Shown here in pieces: positions 1 to 7,218 of a stretch of 64,000 bases of DNA. This stretch comes from Rossellomorea marisflavi (GTDB lineage: Bacteria; Bacillota; Bacilli; Bacillales; Bacillaceae_B), in assembly GCF_009806575.1 (NCBI RefSeq), contig NZ_CP047095.1:786001-850000 (forward strand), given 5' to 3'. The notes under the pieces are model-generated. The model did no database searches. It saw nothing but the letters and a program-made list of their open reading frames with translations, and was not told the origin of the DNA. The position numbers were made by a program, and so were the translations under genes. Within the stretch, counting starts at the first letter, position 1; each line of letters starts with the position of its first letter.

Positions 1-534
1 GTGGTTCCTTCCAGTTCTGAATTCAAATCTAACACAAATCTTATGAACGGTGTATATGGTGTGGTGTACGGTGAGTATGCCATCCTCATCCTGATCGATC
101 CTGCTTTCAACGTGGAAAATCTTGAATATACAATCGCTCATGAGTATCATCATACCGTCAATTTCGAGACCCATAAATCAGAGCGAAAATCGAACTTGGA
201 TGGTGTCGTCGTTGAAGGAAAGGCAGATGCATTTGCTAAGCAAATCTATCCCGATGTGGAAATTCCATCGGTGGACAGGTTACATCCAAATAAAGAAAAA
301 ATGGTGTGGGATATGATTTCAGAGAATCCCGATACCTATAATCAAGAGCTCTATGATGAAACTTTTTTTGGAAGTCGCGAAAAGAAGATCCCGATGTGGT
401 CCAACTACCGTGTCGGCCTTCAAATCATGGATGCATTTCTTGAGAAGAATCCCGAGGTCCCCATACCGGAATGGACATCTATGACTACAGCGGAAATCTT
501 GGAGAGAGGGAAGTATGCGGAGAAGTTTGAATAG
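1..534 (+). CDS. DUF2268-type putative Zn protease (5' end cut by window)
   Basis: The C-terminal 177 residues of a probable zinc-dependent peptidase of the DUF2268 family. The HExxH metal site is visible as HEYHH around residues 46-50, followed by a downstream acidic helix (VVEGKADAFA) in which the glutamate is a likely third zinc ligand, as in the family. Family members are normally about 250-300 residues, so the reading frame very probably starts upstream of the window and the GTG at position 1 is not a real start. No membrane segment is visible in this part. It is followed after 41 bases by a phosphotransferase gene on the same strand. The family is typed with good confidence; its substrate is unknown. 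Confidence 0.8.
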   Translation: MVPSSSEFKSNTNLMNGVYGVVYGEYAILILIDPAFNVENLEYTIAHEYHHTVNFETHKSERKSNLDGVVVEGKADAFAKQIYPDVEIPSVDRLHPNKEKMVWDMISENPDTYNQELYDETFFGSREKKIPMWSNYRVGLQIMDAFLEKNPEVPIPEWTSMTTAEILERGKYAEKFE

Positions 535-575
535 GACACGCGCTGTCATCACATTTTGATAAAGGAGCGTCTGGC

Positions 576-1319
576 ATGATCGAGAAGATTGAAAGTCTGG
601 TAGGTCCCATCTTGCGACATCTACTCCTTGAAGAACAGGGCTGCACGTCTGAAGTGAGCCGGATTGAAACCGGGGAAGGGACGTTCATTTTGAAGAAGGC
701 GTCTCTACCACGCTACCGAAACTGGTTAAAGAAAGAGGCGCAGGTGCTACAACGCGTTCAGGGATATGTCGCGGTGCCTGGATTCATAGGGTTTTGGGAG
801 AGTGAACGAGACAGCTATCTTCTAATGGAATACATAGAGGGGATCTCCCTAACATCGGCGTTAAAGAGAGCCAACGATGGCGAGGAACGCCTTGTGCTAA
901 TCAGGAGTTTCGGAGATTTCCTTCATCGCTTCCATGAAAGAGCGCCACTAGTAGGGGGTGAGAAAGGTGATTGGCTGGAGCGGGTATGGCAAGAGGCGGA
1001 GCCGTATGTCAGGGCAGGTGAGACGGATGGGGATAAAGCGCTTTCGGAACAATTAAAGGAGGAGAGGCCGGCTTCGGTCAACCCCACGATGATCCACGGG
1101 GACTGCAATCCCGATAATGTGCTCGTGGTGGACGGTGAGGTGAACTGCTTAATCGATGTGTCCGGTATGACGGTGGGAGATCCACGTTATGATGAGTCCC
1201 TAGCGATCGGGAAGTTCACGGGGGAAGAGAGGGATGCCTTTTATGAGGGATATAAGCGATACCGGGTGTCGGATGAGGAGTTCACGTACTTTTATCATGG
1301 AATGTATGAGTTGTTTTAG
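576..1319 (+). CDS. APH-family phosphotransferase
   Basis: A 247-residue protein with the aminoglycoside phosphotransferase/choline kinase fold. An N-terminal lysine segment (TFILKKA) sits where the ATP-binding lysine belongs, LLMEYIEG is the hinge, HGDCNPDN near residue 173 is the Brenner catalytic loop with its Asp and Asn, and a LIDVSG segment replaces the usual IDWE-type metal motif (the Asp is kept). The ATG follows AAAGGAG with good spacing. Nothing in the sequence identifies the substrate; most chromosomal Bacillus members are not proven resistance enzymes. A strong terminator follows directly. Function as a small-molecule kinase is inferred from the fold only. Confidence 0.85.
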   Translation: MIEKIESLVGPILRHLLLEEQGCTSEVSRIETGEGTFILKKASLPRYRNWLKKEAQVLQRVQGYVAVPGFIGFWESERDSYLLMEYIEGISLTSALKRANDGEERLVLIRSFGDFLHRFHERAPLVGGEKGDWLERVWQEAEPYVRAGETDGDKALSEQLKEERPASVNPTMIHGDCNPDNVLVVDGEVNCLIDVSGMTVGDPRYDESLAIGKFTGEERDAFYEGYKRYRVSDEEFTYFYHGMYELF

Positions 1320-1321
1320 AA

Positions 1322-1364
1322 AAAGCCTTGGCCCTTCCTTAAGAGGAAAGCCAAGGCTTATTTT
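1322..1364. terminator. bidirectional intrinsic terminator
   Basis: Stem AAGCCTTGGC (1323-1332) pairs with GCCAAGGCTT (1350-1359), with further pairing inside the loop. A-rich on the left and ATTTT on the right, so it can serve both the phosphotransferase gene and the convergent yfiT-like gene, whose last codons start at 1363. Confidence 0.85.
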
Positions 1365-1872
1365 AGTTTTGGAGCGCATGCTGGATATGAGCCAGGTGAT
1401 GATTCCCATGCCAGGCATAGATTCCGATGTTCACGGCAAGGGCCACGCTCCCAGAGTCAGGGTGGACGAAGGTCCGCGCGAGCAGTTCTTCCGTCAAGCT
1501 TTCTAAAAGAATGACCCATCGTTCGTGCAGGGAGGAGATGATCGTCAAGGATGATGCGATGGGAGAGCGGGAATCAGGGAGCTCGGCCCATTTATCCTCG
1601 TCATAGGGACGGATGGTCGGGTTCTCTTCCGTCAGGGCGAGTTTGAATCGTATGTAGGCGTTCATATGACTGTCGGCAACATGGTGGACGACCTGGCGGA
1701 TGGTCCAGCCCCCTTCACGGTAAGTCTTATCCAAGTCCTCGTCGCTTAGATTCCTTACTGTTTCTAGCAGTCTTGCAGGAAACGTGCGGATCTCTTCAAT
1801 CCATTGGTGAATTCGGTCGGCTGATAGATGGTTAGGTGTTTCGAACTCCCCGATGGGATAGCGCTCATTCAT
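1363..1872 (-). CDS. yfiT: YfiT-type bacillithiol S-transferase / DinB-like hydrolase
   Basis: A 169-residue DinB/YfiT four-helix-bundle protein. The metal-binding histidines of the family are present: HHVADS near residue 65 and the C-terminal WHGNHHLAHIQ segment with an HxxxH pair. The strongly conserved GGWTIRQVVHH helix start is intact. Length equals that of Bacillus subtilis YfiT, reported as a bacillithiol transferase (BstA) that conjugates the thiol cofactor to electrophiles. It is the last gene of a MarR-DUF3147-yfiT operon on the minus strand, 12 bases after the DUF3147 gene. A detoxification role under MarR control is an inference from this context. Confidence 0.9.
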   Translation of the reverse strand: MNERYPIGEFETPNHLSADRIHQWIEEIRTFPARLLETVRNLSDEDLDKTYREGGWTIRQVVHHVADSHMNAYIRFKLALTEENPTIRPYDEDKWAELPDSRSPIASSLTIISSLHERWVILLESLTEELLARTFVHPDSGSVALAVNIGIYAWHGNHHLAHIQHALQN

Positions 1873-1884
1873 TCTTCATTCCTC

Positions 1885-2238
1885 CTATGATAAGAAAAAG
1901 ATTTTTGCCTGTTTGATGACGACATCTTGTAAGACGAGAAACAGCGCCCATCCTGCGAATCCAAGCCCAATTGCTGTGAAAAGATGAAGGGAGTGCTGGA
2001 GCGACAGGTATACGATGATGAGCAGGAAGGCCGTCGCGGGGAATCCCCACAGGACCCCGAGGGCGAATGTGCTGATGCGCTCCGATGCCTCGCCCTGTAC
2101 ATGGAGCCAGATGATGCTGAGGAGGCTGACCAGGGGAAGGGCCGCAATGATGCCCCCATAGGTAGGGAAGCGCCTAGCCATCTCGGTCACGGCACCGATG
2201 ACGAGCGCGGATACAAGGATCTTCAGAAAGACGTACAT
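1885..2238 (-). CDS. DUF3147 membrane protein
   Basis: A 117-residue integral membrane protein with about four hydrophobic segments and an RRFPTYGGIIAALP signature after the first helix, matching the DUF3147 family. Its function is not known. The start codon overlaps the end of the MarR gene by 16 bases, so translation is probably coupled, and the yfiT-like gene follows 12 bases later. No signal peptide apart from the first membrane helix. Confidence 0.85.
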   Translation of the reverse strand: MYVFLKILVSALVIGAVTEMARRFPTYGGIIAALPLVSLLSIIWLHVQGEASERISTFALGVLWGFPATAFLLIIVYLSLQHSLHLFTAIGLGFAGWALFLVLQDVVIKQAKIFFLS

Positions 2239-2642
2239 GATTTTGCCTTCTCGCTCAGCAGCCGGAATGCTTCCGATACGGTTGCTCTTTCCTCAGGAGT
2301 CATGAGGTCTAGGGCAGCCTGCAGTTTGTCTTCATCAAGACTGGTATTGCGGAACAGCACAGCCCGACCGTTATCGGTGAGTTCCAAGATCACCTTGCGC
2401 TCATCATCGGGATGCCTTTTTTTAAGGAGGTATCCCTTCTCGATGATCCGCTTCACATGCTCGGAAGCTGTATGTTGGGTAACGGAGAGGAGATTGGCGA
2501 CATCCTTCACACTGACTTCGTCCCGTTTATCCACAAGCTGCATGATGCGGATGACTTGGTGGGAGATCTTTTCTTGATGCTGGATATGAAGGTGGAAATA
2601 AAGGTCGGTCCAGTGTTGGTTGAGTTGGGTCACATTTTTCAT
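2223..2642 (-). CDS. MarR-family transcriptional regulator
   Basis: A 139-residue winged-helix regulator. The DNA-binding part covers residues about 40-100 (VKDVANLLSVTQHTASEHVKRI helix-turn-helix, then the KRHPDDERKVILELT wing with its conserved DxR). The ATG at 2642 was chosen over a longer frame because AAGGAGCG lies 5 bases upstream of it. It heads a three-gene operon with a DUF3147 protein and a bacillithiol transferase. A palindrome in its own promoter suggests autorepression. The effector is unknown; electrophiles or oxidants would fit the operon. Confidence 0.9.
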   Translation of the reverse strand: MKNVTQLNQHWTDLYFHLHIQHQEKISHQVIRIMQLVDKRDEVSVKDVANLLSVTQHTASEHVKRIIEKGYLLKKRHPDDERKVILELTDNGRAVLFRNTSLDEDKLQAALDLMTPEERATVSEAFRLLSEKAKSCTSF

Positions 2643-2670
2643 GGATTCGCTCCTTGGTTCGGTTTCCTTG

Positions 2671-2699
2671 ATTATATCGTATAATGCGATATGAATAAA
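2671..2699 (-). promoter_or_regulatory. promoter and likely MarR operator
   Basis: On the minus strand TTTATT, a 17-base spacer and a perfect TATAAT form a promoter 28 bases before the MarR start. The spacer and the edge of the -10 box hold the imperfect palindrome ATATCG-N7-CGATAT (2674-2692), a length and placement typical of MarR operators. Binding is inferred. Confidence 0.55.
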
Positions 2700-2707
2700 C
2701 ATTAAAT

Positions 2708-2734
2708 AGCTGATCAGGAAATCCCTGATCAGCT
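2708..2734. terminator. perfect 11-bp hairpin AGCTGATCAGG/CCTGATCAGCT
   Basis: Stem 2708-2718 with 2724-2734 and a five-base loop, just upstream of the MarR promoter and at the 5' edge of a CbrC gene fragment. Only a weak T-tract (ATTTAATGTTT) follows, on the minus strand. It may be a minus-strand terminator, or a junction scar from the deletion that removed the rest of the CbrC gene. Confidence 0.4.
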
Positions 2735-2742
2735 TCCGTCAT

Positions 2743-2907
2743 GATCTGGAGGAAGAACTTGCCGGCGACTTGAGTGAAATCATGGCCACTTATAACATGC
2801 CGAAGGAGAAGCTGAAGGAATGGCTAACCAATGATGGCGCGCTTCAGGGGTACTTGTTCAAATGCGTGCACTGCCATCAGCACCGGCTTACGGTGGATTC
2901 GAACTGA
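2743..2907 (+). pseudogene. 3' fragment of a CbrC (UPF0167) gene
   Basis: An open stretch of 54 codons reads as the C-terminus of a CbrC-family protein: an LEEELAGDL...EWLTNDG region, then YLFKCVHCHQHRL with the Cys-x2-Cys and His residues that end this family, and a TGA stop at 2905. There is no start codon with a ribosome site, and the frame is not conserved leftward into the hairpin at 2708-2734. Full-length family members are about 170-230 residues, so three quarters of the gene are gone. I read it as a deletion remnant. Confidence 0.7.
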
Positions 2908-2913
2908 ACGTGA

Positions 2914-2939
2914 AAAAACGCCCAATCCAGGGCGTTTTT
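2914..2939. terminator. bidirectional intrinsic terminator
   Basis: AAAAACGCCC (2914-2923), loop AATCCA, GGGCGTTTTT (2930-2939). It lies between the CbrC fragment and the convergent MerR gene and has A- and T-tracts on both sides. Confidence 0.9.
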
Positions 2940-3347
2940 CTATTGGATTTCAATTTTCTTGTCACGATGGATCTCTTCCGTCCCCGCAGCCAGTGCTTCC
3001 TTATAGTAGCTACATTTGTGGTCGATCACTTCCATCGTCTTCATGAGATCCGCCATCTGCCTTTCCACGGTGGCTTTCCGTTCCATGAAGAGGTCGTGCC
3101 GTTCCTGGAGGGTGGAGTCGCCTTCGGTGCACCAGTCGATGAAGGTTTTGATATCCTTGATGGGCATGCCGGTGGATTTCAGGCATTCGATGATGCGGAG
3201 CGTGCTAATGTCGGAATCCTTGAAGAGGCGGACGCCGTTCGGACTGCGTTCCACGAAGGGCATGAGTCTTTCTTTATCATAATAGCGGAGCGTATAGATG
3301 GTGAGGTTCAGTTCCTTGGCTACCTCGCTGATGGAGTAGGTTTTCAT
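2940..3347 (-). CDS. adhR: MerR-family regulator (AdhR-like)
   Basis: A 135-residue MerR regulator: winged helix at residues 1-70 (YSISEVAKELNLTIYTLRYYDKE) and a dimerisation coiled coil (DLFMERKATVERQMADLMKTMEVIDHK). A single cysteine (IDWC) precedes the coil and another follows in HKC; such cysteines sense aldehydes in Bacillus AdhR. The ATG at 3347 has AGAGGA 5 bases upstream. It is divergent from an alcohol dehydrogenase, the same pairing as adhR-adhA in Bacillus subtilis, and the promoter between them has the 19-bp spacer and dyad of MerR-activated promoters. Aldehyde response is inferred from that pairing. Confidence 0.8.
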   Translation of the reverse strand: MKTYSISEVAKELNLTIYTLRYYDKERLMPFVERSPNGVRLFKDSDISTLRIIECLKSTGMPIKDIKTFIDWCTEGDSTLQERHDLFMERKATVERQMADLMKTMEVIDHKCSYYKEALAAGTEEIHRDKKIEIQ

Positions 3348-3424
3348 GAGGGTTCCTCTTTTCATGTTCATATGATTGGAAAGATACCACGGTGTTCACC
3401 GGTAGTCAAAAGGGAGCTTCGTGC

Positions 3425-3455
3425 TTGACCTAGAGTGAACTAGAGGCAGTACGAT
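3425..3455 (+). promoter_or_regulatory. MerR-type promoter of the alcohol dehydrogenase gene
   Basis: TTGACC (3425-3430), a 19-base spacer and TACGAT (3450-3455). The long spacer contains the dyad CCTAGAGTGAACTAGAGG (3429-3446), symmetric at CCT..AGT..ACT..AGG. This is the diagnostic geometry of promoters activated by MerR proteins through DNA unwinding. The adjacent divergent MerR gene is the obvious regulator. Confidence 0.85.
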
Positions 3456-3539
3456 GGTTTTGCTCAAGGGGAAAACGGGGATAGCAGTAGGAGCAAGACA
3501 CCCTGACTTGGGACAATTAGAATTCGAGGAGGAACTACT

Positions 3540-4580
3540 ATGGTTATGGCAAAAGCACGCGCAGTGGACGGGCCGGACAAGGCTTTCCGCTCAGCAGAAA
3601 TCAAAAGACGTGAACTGGATGAAAAGGATGTACTGATCGAAATCAAATTCGCAGGGATCTGTCACTCTGATATCCATACAGCCCACGGTGAGTGGGGAGA
3701 AGTGAGTTATCCACTCGTTCCGGGGCATGAGATTGCCGGGATCATCACGGAAGTCGGCTCTGGTGTGTCGAAGTTCAAGGTGGGCGACCGCGCAGGCGTC
3801 GGTTGCATGGTCGACTCTTGCGGCGAATGCGTCAACTGTAAGGCCGGTGAGGAGCAATACTGCTTGGAAGGCAATGTGCCGACCTATGCGGGCGTCGACA
3901 AATACGGCGAGGCGACACAAGGTGGATATTCAACACATATCGTCGTGACGGAAGATTTCGCCTTGCACATCCCCGATGGCATCGAGCTTGATGCGGCGGC
4001 GCCGCTTCTATGCGCAGGGATTACCACGTATTCACCGCTTCACCACTGGAATGCCGGACCCGGCAAAAAAGTCGCTATCGTCGGGATGGGTGGACTCGGT
4101 CACATGGCCGTCAAGATTGCCAACGCCATGGGAGCAGAAGTAACCGTCCTTTCCCAAACACTGAACAAAGAGGAAGACGGACTCGCCTTCGGTGCCAAAG
4201 AGTACTATGCGACGAAGGATCCGGAAACATTCGAGAAGCTAAAAGGCCGCTTTGACCTGATCATCAACACGGTCAGCGCCAACATCGACATCGATGCATA
4301 CTTCTCCCTCCTGACCCTTGACGGAACGCTCGTCAATGTGGGCGCACCGGGAGAACCGATGTCACTGAACGTCATGTCCCTCATCGGCCACCGTCGTTCT
4401 TTCGCCGGTTCCATGATCGGAGGGATACAAGAAACACAAGAGATGCTTAATTTCTGTGCCGAGCACAACATCGCACCGAAGATCGAGCTCATCTCTGCGG
4501 ATCAGATTGATGAAGCGTACAAGCGTGTACTGGCTTCTGATGTGAAATACCGGTTTGTGATTGATACAAGTACGATTTGA
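3540..4580 (+). CDS. adhA: zinc-dependent NAD(P) alcohol dehydrogenase (CAD type)
   Basis: A 346-residue medium-chain dehydrogenase. Catalytic zinc ligands are visible in [10 protein letters not shown] and GHEIAG; the structural zinc site is [15 protein letters not shown] (four cysteines); the cofactor motif is [12 protein letters not shown] around residue 180. The sequence resembles cinnamyl-alcohol dehydrogenase-type aldehyde reductases and Bacillus AdhA. The ATG at 3540 follows GAGGAGG. It is a single-gene transcript from a MerR-type promoter at 3425-3455 and ends in a strong terminator. Likely role: reduction of toxic aldehydes such as formaldehyde or methylglyoxal, by analogy with AdhR-AdhA. 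Confidence 0.9.
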   Translation: MVMAKARAVDGPDKAFRSAEIKRRELDEKDVLIEIKFAGICHSDIHTAHGEWGEVSYPLVPGHEIAGIITEVGSGVSKFKVGDRAGVGCMVDSCGECVNCKAGEEQYCLEGNVPTYAGVDKYGEATQGGYSTHIVVTEDFALHIPDGIELDAAAPLLCAGITTYSPLHHWNAGPGKKVAIVGMGGLGHMAVKIANAMGAEVTVLSQTLNKEEDGLAFGAKEYYATKDPETFEKLKGRFDLIINTVSANIDIDAYFSLLTLDGTLVNVGAPGEPMSLNVMSLIGHRRSFAGSMIGGIQETQEMLNFCAEHNIAPKIELISADQIDEAYKRVLASDVKYRFVIDTSTI

Positions 4581-4588
4581 TTGTGATA

Positions 4589-4623
4589 GACCCCGGAGGT
4601 TCAGCCTTCGGGGTCTTTTTTTC
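4589..4623 (+). terminator. intrinsic terminator of adhA
   Basis: GACCCCGGAGG (4589-4599) pairs with CCTTCGGGGTC (4605-4615), loop TTCAG, followed by seven T. Confidence 0.9.
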
Positions 4624-4657
4624 GTTTTCGTCAAAGAATGGAGTCTTGAGCTAAATA

Positions 4658-4777
4658 ATGGGAATCAAGATGGTCGTCGTTTCAATCAGTCTTGGAATCT
4701 CGTTTATAGCAGTCGTCCTATTAATGGCGACGTGCTGGCGAAGGGAAAAGGTGGTCGCTGCACAGGAAGGAGTGTAA
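4658..4777 (+). CDS. possible 39-residue membrane peptide
   Basis: An ATG opens 39 codons that give one clear hydrophobic helix (VVVSISLGISFIAVVLLMA) followed by a basic CWRREK stretch, the look of a small single-pass membrane protein. The nearest GGAG is about 15 bases upstream of the ATG, too far for a normal site, so translation is doubtful. It sits between the adhA terminator and the repeat array at 4855. Confidence 0.3.
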   Translation: MGIKMVVVSISLGISFIAVVLLMATCWRREKVVAAQEGV

Positions 4778-4854
4778 AGGGGATGGGATTTCCCTTCATA
4801 TCCTGTGGATAACCCCATTCATCATGAAATTGGACGTCTTCGTCACATTTACAG

Positions 4855-5045
4855 CCGACATTATTACCGACAATGGAAAAAATACTACCGACTTTTTGAA
4901 ATTTTCTACCGGGAATCGAATTTTTATTACCAACTCTGTGATTTGTAGTAAAACCTATTACGAACACAAGGGGCGTATGACCAACTTTTTTGCATCATTA
5001 CCGACTCCGTCCCGTTACGACCAAGTATCCTATGATTCTACCAAC
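4855..5045 (-). repeat. degenerate 20-21-bp repeat array A
   Basis: About ten units, read on the plus strand as TTA-CCRAC, begin at about 4855, 4867, 4888, 4909, 4930, 4960, 4981, 5001, 5021 and 5041, so most are 20 or 21 bases apart. Reverse-complemented, the core is GTYGGTARTAAA, the same as in the arrays at 6860 and 31547. The rest of each unit varies freely. Because 21 bases equal 7 codons, a short open frame here shows threonine every seventh residue; I treat that as a by-product, not a gene. The remainder of the gap 4778-5243 shows nothing else I can support. Confidence 0.75.
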
Positions 5046-5243
5046 TCCCATACGTATTTAATAGAATGGAAGTAATATACAATAGTGGGTGTTGACTCTC
5101 TCGCTGGATGAATCTTTTTTCGATTGAATTCGTATAAAAAAGAAAGGGAACCCACGCAGCGGCGGACGATTTCTTCATCACCACCCATCCGTTCCAGCTA
5201 TTCCACCAGCAAATCAACACCAAGGAGTGATTCTATCAAATCA

Positions 5244-5732
5244 ATGAAATGGACCATGTATCAAGTACTGACGATCCTCACCCTCATCATCCTTCTGGTC
5301 TTTGTCGATGTTGGAGATATCCCGATCAACGTCACACCGGGTAATGATAGGATGGCGTTCATCCTCATGCTTCTAGGGGCCATGTTTATTTTCGGTGTCA
5401 CAGGGTGTGCGTACCTTCTTCTGATGTTGCAGATTCAGAAGAAACCGGATCTGTTCCAGGCACGATTCTGGAAGAGTGCACCGATTCTGCTGATCATCAT
5501 CGGTGTCATTTCCATCACCGTCTACTTCATGCTTGGCATGAGCGGTAGCCTGTTTGAATGGGTGGACGGACATCGCTGGATCATGTATGCGCTGCTTGTG
5601 TATTTCATTTGGCTATTTTATTTTTGGATCGTGTCGATCGTTAATCGGCAAACACGTGATAAACAAAAGGTTCCGGGCTATTCATTTGGCATCGGAGTCG
5701 TGGTGCTTTTGATCATCATTTTTATGATTTAG
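5244..5732 (+). CDS. four-helix membrane protein, unknown function
   Basis: About 162 residues with four hydrophobic segments (around MYQVLTILTLIILLVFV, FILMLLGAMFIFG, SAPILLIIIGVISITVYF and YALLVYFIWLFYFW) and a fifth short C-terminal one. I do not recognise the family. The start is uncertain: the frame is open back to 5124, the first sensible methionine is at 5244, but the only strong ribosome site (AAGGAG, 5222-5227) lies 16 bases before it and at ideal distance from an ATC at 5235. It is followed after 15 bases by a phosphotransferase, so the two are probably cotranscribed. Confidence 0.7.
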   Translation: MKWTMYQVLTILTLIILLVFVDVGDIPINVTPGNDRMAFILMLLGAMFIFGVTGCAYLLLMLQIQKKPDLFQARFWKSAPILLIIIGVISITVYFMLGMSGSLFEWVDGHRWIMYALLVYFIWLFYFWIVSIVNRQTRDKQKVPGYSFGIGVVVLLIIIFMI

Positions 5733-5747
5733 CAAAGGGGGGCTTGG

Positions 5748-6536
5748 ATGAGTCAACATGAAGAAAAGCTGACAGGTGGGAATGTCTCGCAGGTCTACCG
5801 CGTGGAAGATACAGTCCGCCGTGAAATCAAGCCTGAGAGCAAACGGATACATAAGCTGTTGAAACACTTGGAAGAGAAAGGATTTCCCCATGCTCCGAGG
5901 TTCATTGGGGTGGATGAAAAGGGAAGAGAGGTGCTTTCTTTTTTAGAGGGGGAAGCCGGGAATTATCCCCTCAAATCGTATATGTGGTCGGATGAGGTGT
6001 TGATCGACATCGCGAAAATGCTTCGAGGTTACCACGATGCGGTAAGTGATTTCCCGTTCGAGGAAGAATGGGAGCCCCTCGATGATACGCCGGGACCTTA
6101 TGAATTAATCTGTCATAATGACTTCGCAATCTACAATATTATTTTCCACAACAAACAGGTCGCGGGAATCATCGATTTTGATGTGTCGGCGCCAGGTCCG
6201 AGGGTATGGGATGTGGCATATGCCCTCTATACATGTGTGCCTTTTGGGGTGGGGTATCTCGATGAGAATGGAGAAGCCGTTTACTACGAAGCGAGCCGGG
6301 ATGCTCATATAAGGAAGAAACGGATCGATCTCTTTTTCAAAGCCTATGGTATGGAGCACCTGAAGGAAGGAATCCTCGAGGTGGTGAAGCTCCGAGTCCA
6401 AGCCCTCCAATCGACGATGAAGAGGAAGGCGGCAGAAGGGGATGTGGCGTTCCAGCGGATGATCGATGAAGGTCATTATGATCACTACGAACGGGAGCTG
6501 GAGTTCATCAACCGTGAAGGGGATTTATGGCGGTGA
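5748..6536 (+). CDS. APH-family phosphotransferase
   Basis: A 262-residue aminoglycoside-phosphotransferase-like enzyme. The N-terminal GGNVSQVYRVEDTVRREIK has the glycine-rich loop and ATP-binding residues; ICHNDFAIYN is the catalytic loop with Asp and Asn, and IIDFDVSAPGPRVWDVAYAL carries the metal-binding Asp (IDFD). This variant is common in Firmicutes and distinct from the enzyme at 576. Substrate unknown. AAAGGGGGG precedes the ATG. Its 3' end overlaps the next small membrane gene by 10 bases, which suggests translational coupling. Confidence 0.85.
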   Translation: MSQHEEKLTGGNVSQVYRVEDTVRREIKPESKRIHKLLKHLEEKGFPHAPRFIGVDEKGREVLSFLEGEAGNYPLKSYMWSDEVLIDIAKMLRGYHDAVSDFPFEEEWEPLDDTPGPYELICHNDFAIYNIIFHNKQVAGIIDFDVSAPGPRVWDVAYALYTCVPFGVGYLDENGEAVYYEASRDAHIRKKRIDLFFKAYGMEHLKEGILEVVKLRVQALQSTMKRKAAEGDVAFQRMIDEGHYDHYERELEFINREGDLWR

Positions 6537-6751
6537 GGAGGTTCTTCTATTCCCTCGTCTATCTCGCAGCAGCCAGCGTCCTCTATTACTATGTCAGTCA
6601 GGCCAGGGACCTGCAAGAATCAGGATCATTTCTCGGTATCCTGTTGCGGATCTGTTCCGTCGGACTGATGGTGCTAAGTGGATATGTCCTCCCAACCCTT
6701 TGGTTCAGAAAAGGGAAAAGGCGACAAGATCGTCCTTATAAAGGCATTTGA
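6527..6751 (+). CDS. small two-helix membrane protein
   Basis: A 74-residue protein with two hydrophobic helices (FFYSLVYLAAASVLYYYV and GILLRICSVGLMVLSGYVLPTLW) and a basic C-terminus (FRKGKRRQDR). Family not recognised. The ATG lies within the end of the phosphotransferase gene behind an AAGGGGA site. It is the last gene of the 5244-6751 cluster and is followed by a terminator. Confidence 0.7.
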   Translation: MAVRRFFYSLVYLAAASVLYYYVSQARDLQESGSFLGILLRICSVGLMVLSGYVLPTLWFRKGKRRQDRPYKGI

Positions 6752-6806
6752 TGTTGGGGGAAATTGTAATTAAGAAAAAGAAATGAGTACGTCGTGCTAG
6801 TGGAAG

Positions 6807-6843
6807 GAGCACCAGCCATATAGATGTGGCGGGTGCTCTTTGC
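6807..6843 (+). terminator. intrinsic terminator
   Basis: GAGCACC (6807-6813) pairs with GGTGCTC (6832-6838), with an inner GCCA/TGGC extension; TTTGCTGTTTT follows. Confidence 0.75.
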
Positions 6844-6859
6844 TGTTTTGTTGAGGGGA

Positions 6860-7026
6860 GTTGGTGATACAGGGGGAAAGTTGAAAGTAAAGTGGGGTAG
6901 TTGATGAAAAAGGAAATGAGTTGATGATGAGAATTCGCCTTTGAGAGAAGTTGAAAATAAAATCCGCGTAGTTGAAAGTAAAAACGTCAAACTTGAAAGT
7001 TAATGATCCAAAGTTGAAAGTAAGGG
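6860..7026 (+). repeat. degenerate 20-21-bp repeat array B
   Basis: Units with the core GTTGAAARTAAA start at 6860, 6880, 6900, 6920, 6950, 6971, 6992 and 7013; a decayed unit may lie at 6940. Spacing is 20 or 21 bases apart from the one gap. Same family and same strand orientation as the array at 31547; opposite to that at 4855. The flanks (6752-6806 and 7030-7190) show no gene. The upstream region of crcB does not show the conserved fluoride-riboswitch elements. Confidence 0.75.
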
Positions 7027-7218
7027 AACCATGTGGGCGTGGCAGGTGGTACAAATCCGTCTATTTTTGTTCATTTCCTCTTGTTTTGGCGCTTGAGGCA
7101 TACCCACATTCGTTCACTTGATCAAATTACATCGTAGATCGCGACTTTCTTTCCCCTTACCAAGTGGTGTAAGATAATCTGGATATCATTCATCCGTATA
7201 ATAAAGGGGTTTTTCATC

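Noticed and set aside
1984-2577. A 197-codon plus-strand frame
   Set aside because: It lies opposite the MarR and DUF3147 genes, has no ribosome site and gives a low-complexity protein.
4824-5075. An 83-codon frame across array A with a threonine every seventh residue
   Set aside because: The heptad pattern follows from the 21-base period of the DNA repeat; there is no ribosome site, and arrays B and C give similar artefacts on either strand.
7100-7218. A fluoride riboswitch before the crcB pair
   Set aside because: The conserved crcB-motif elements could not be found in the 120 bases before the start; only a plain leader with AAGGGG is visible.
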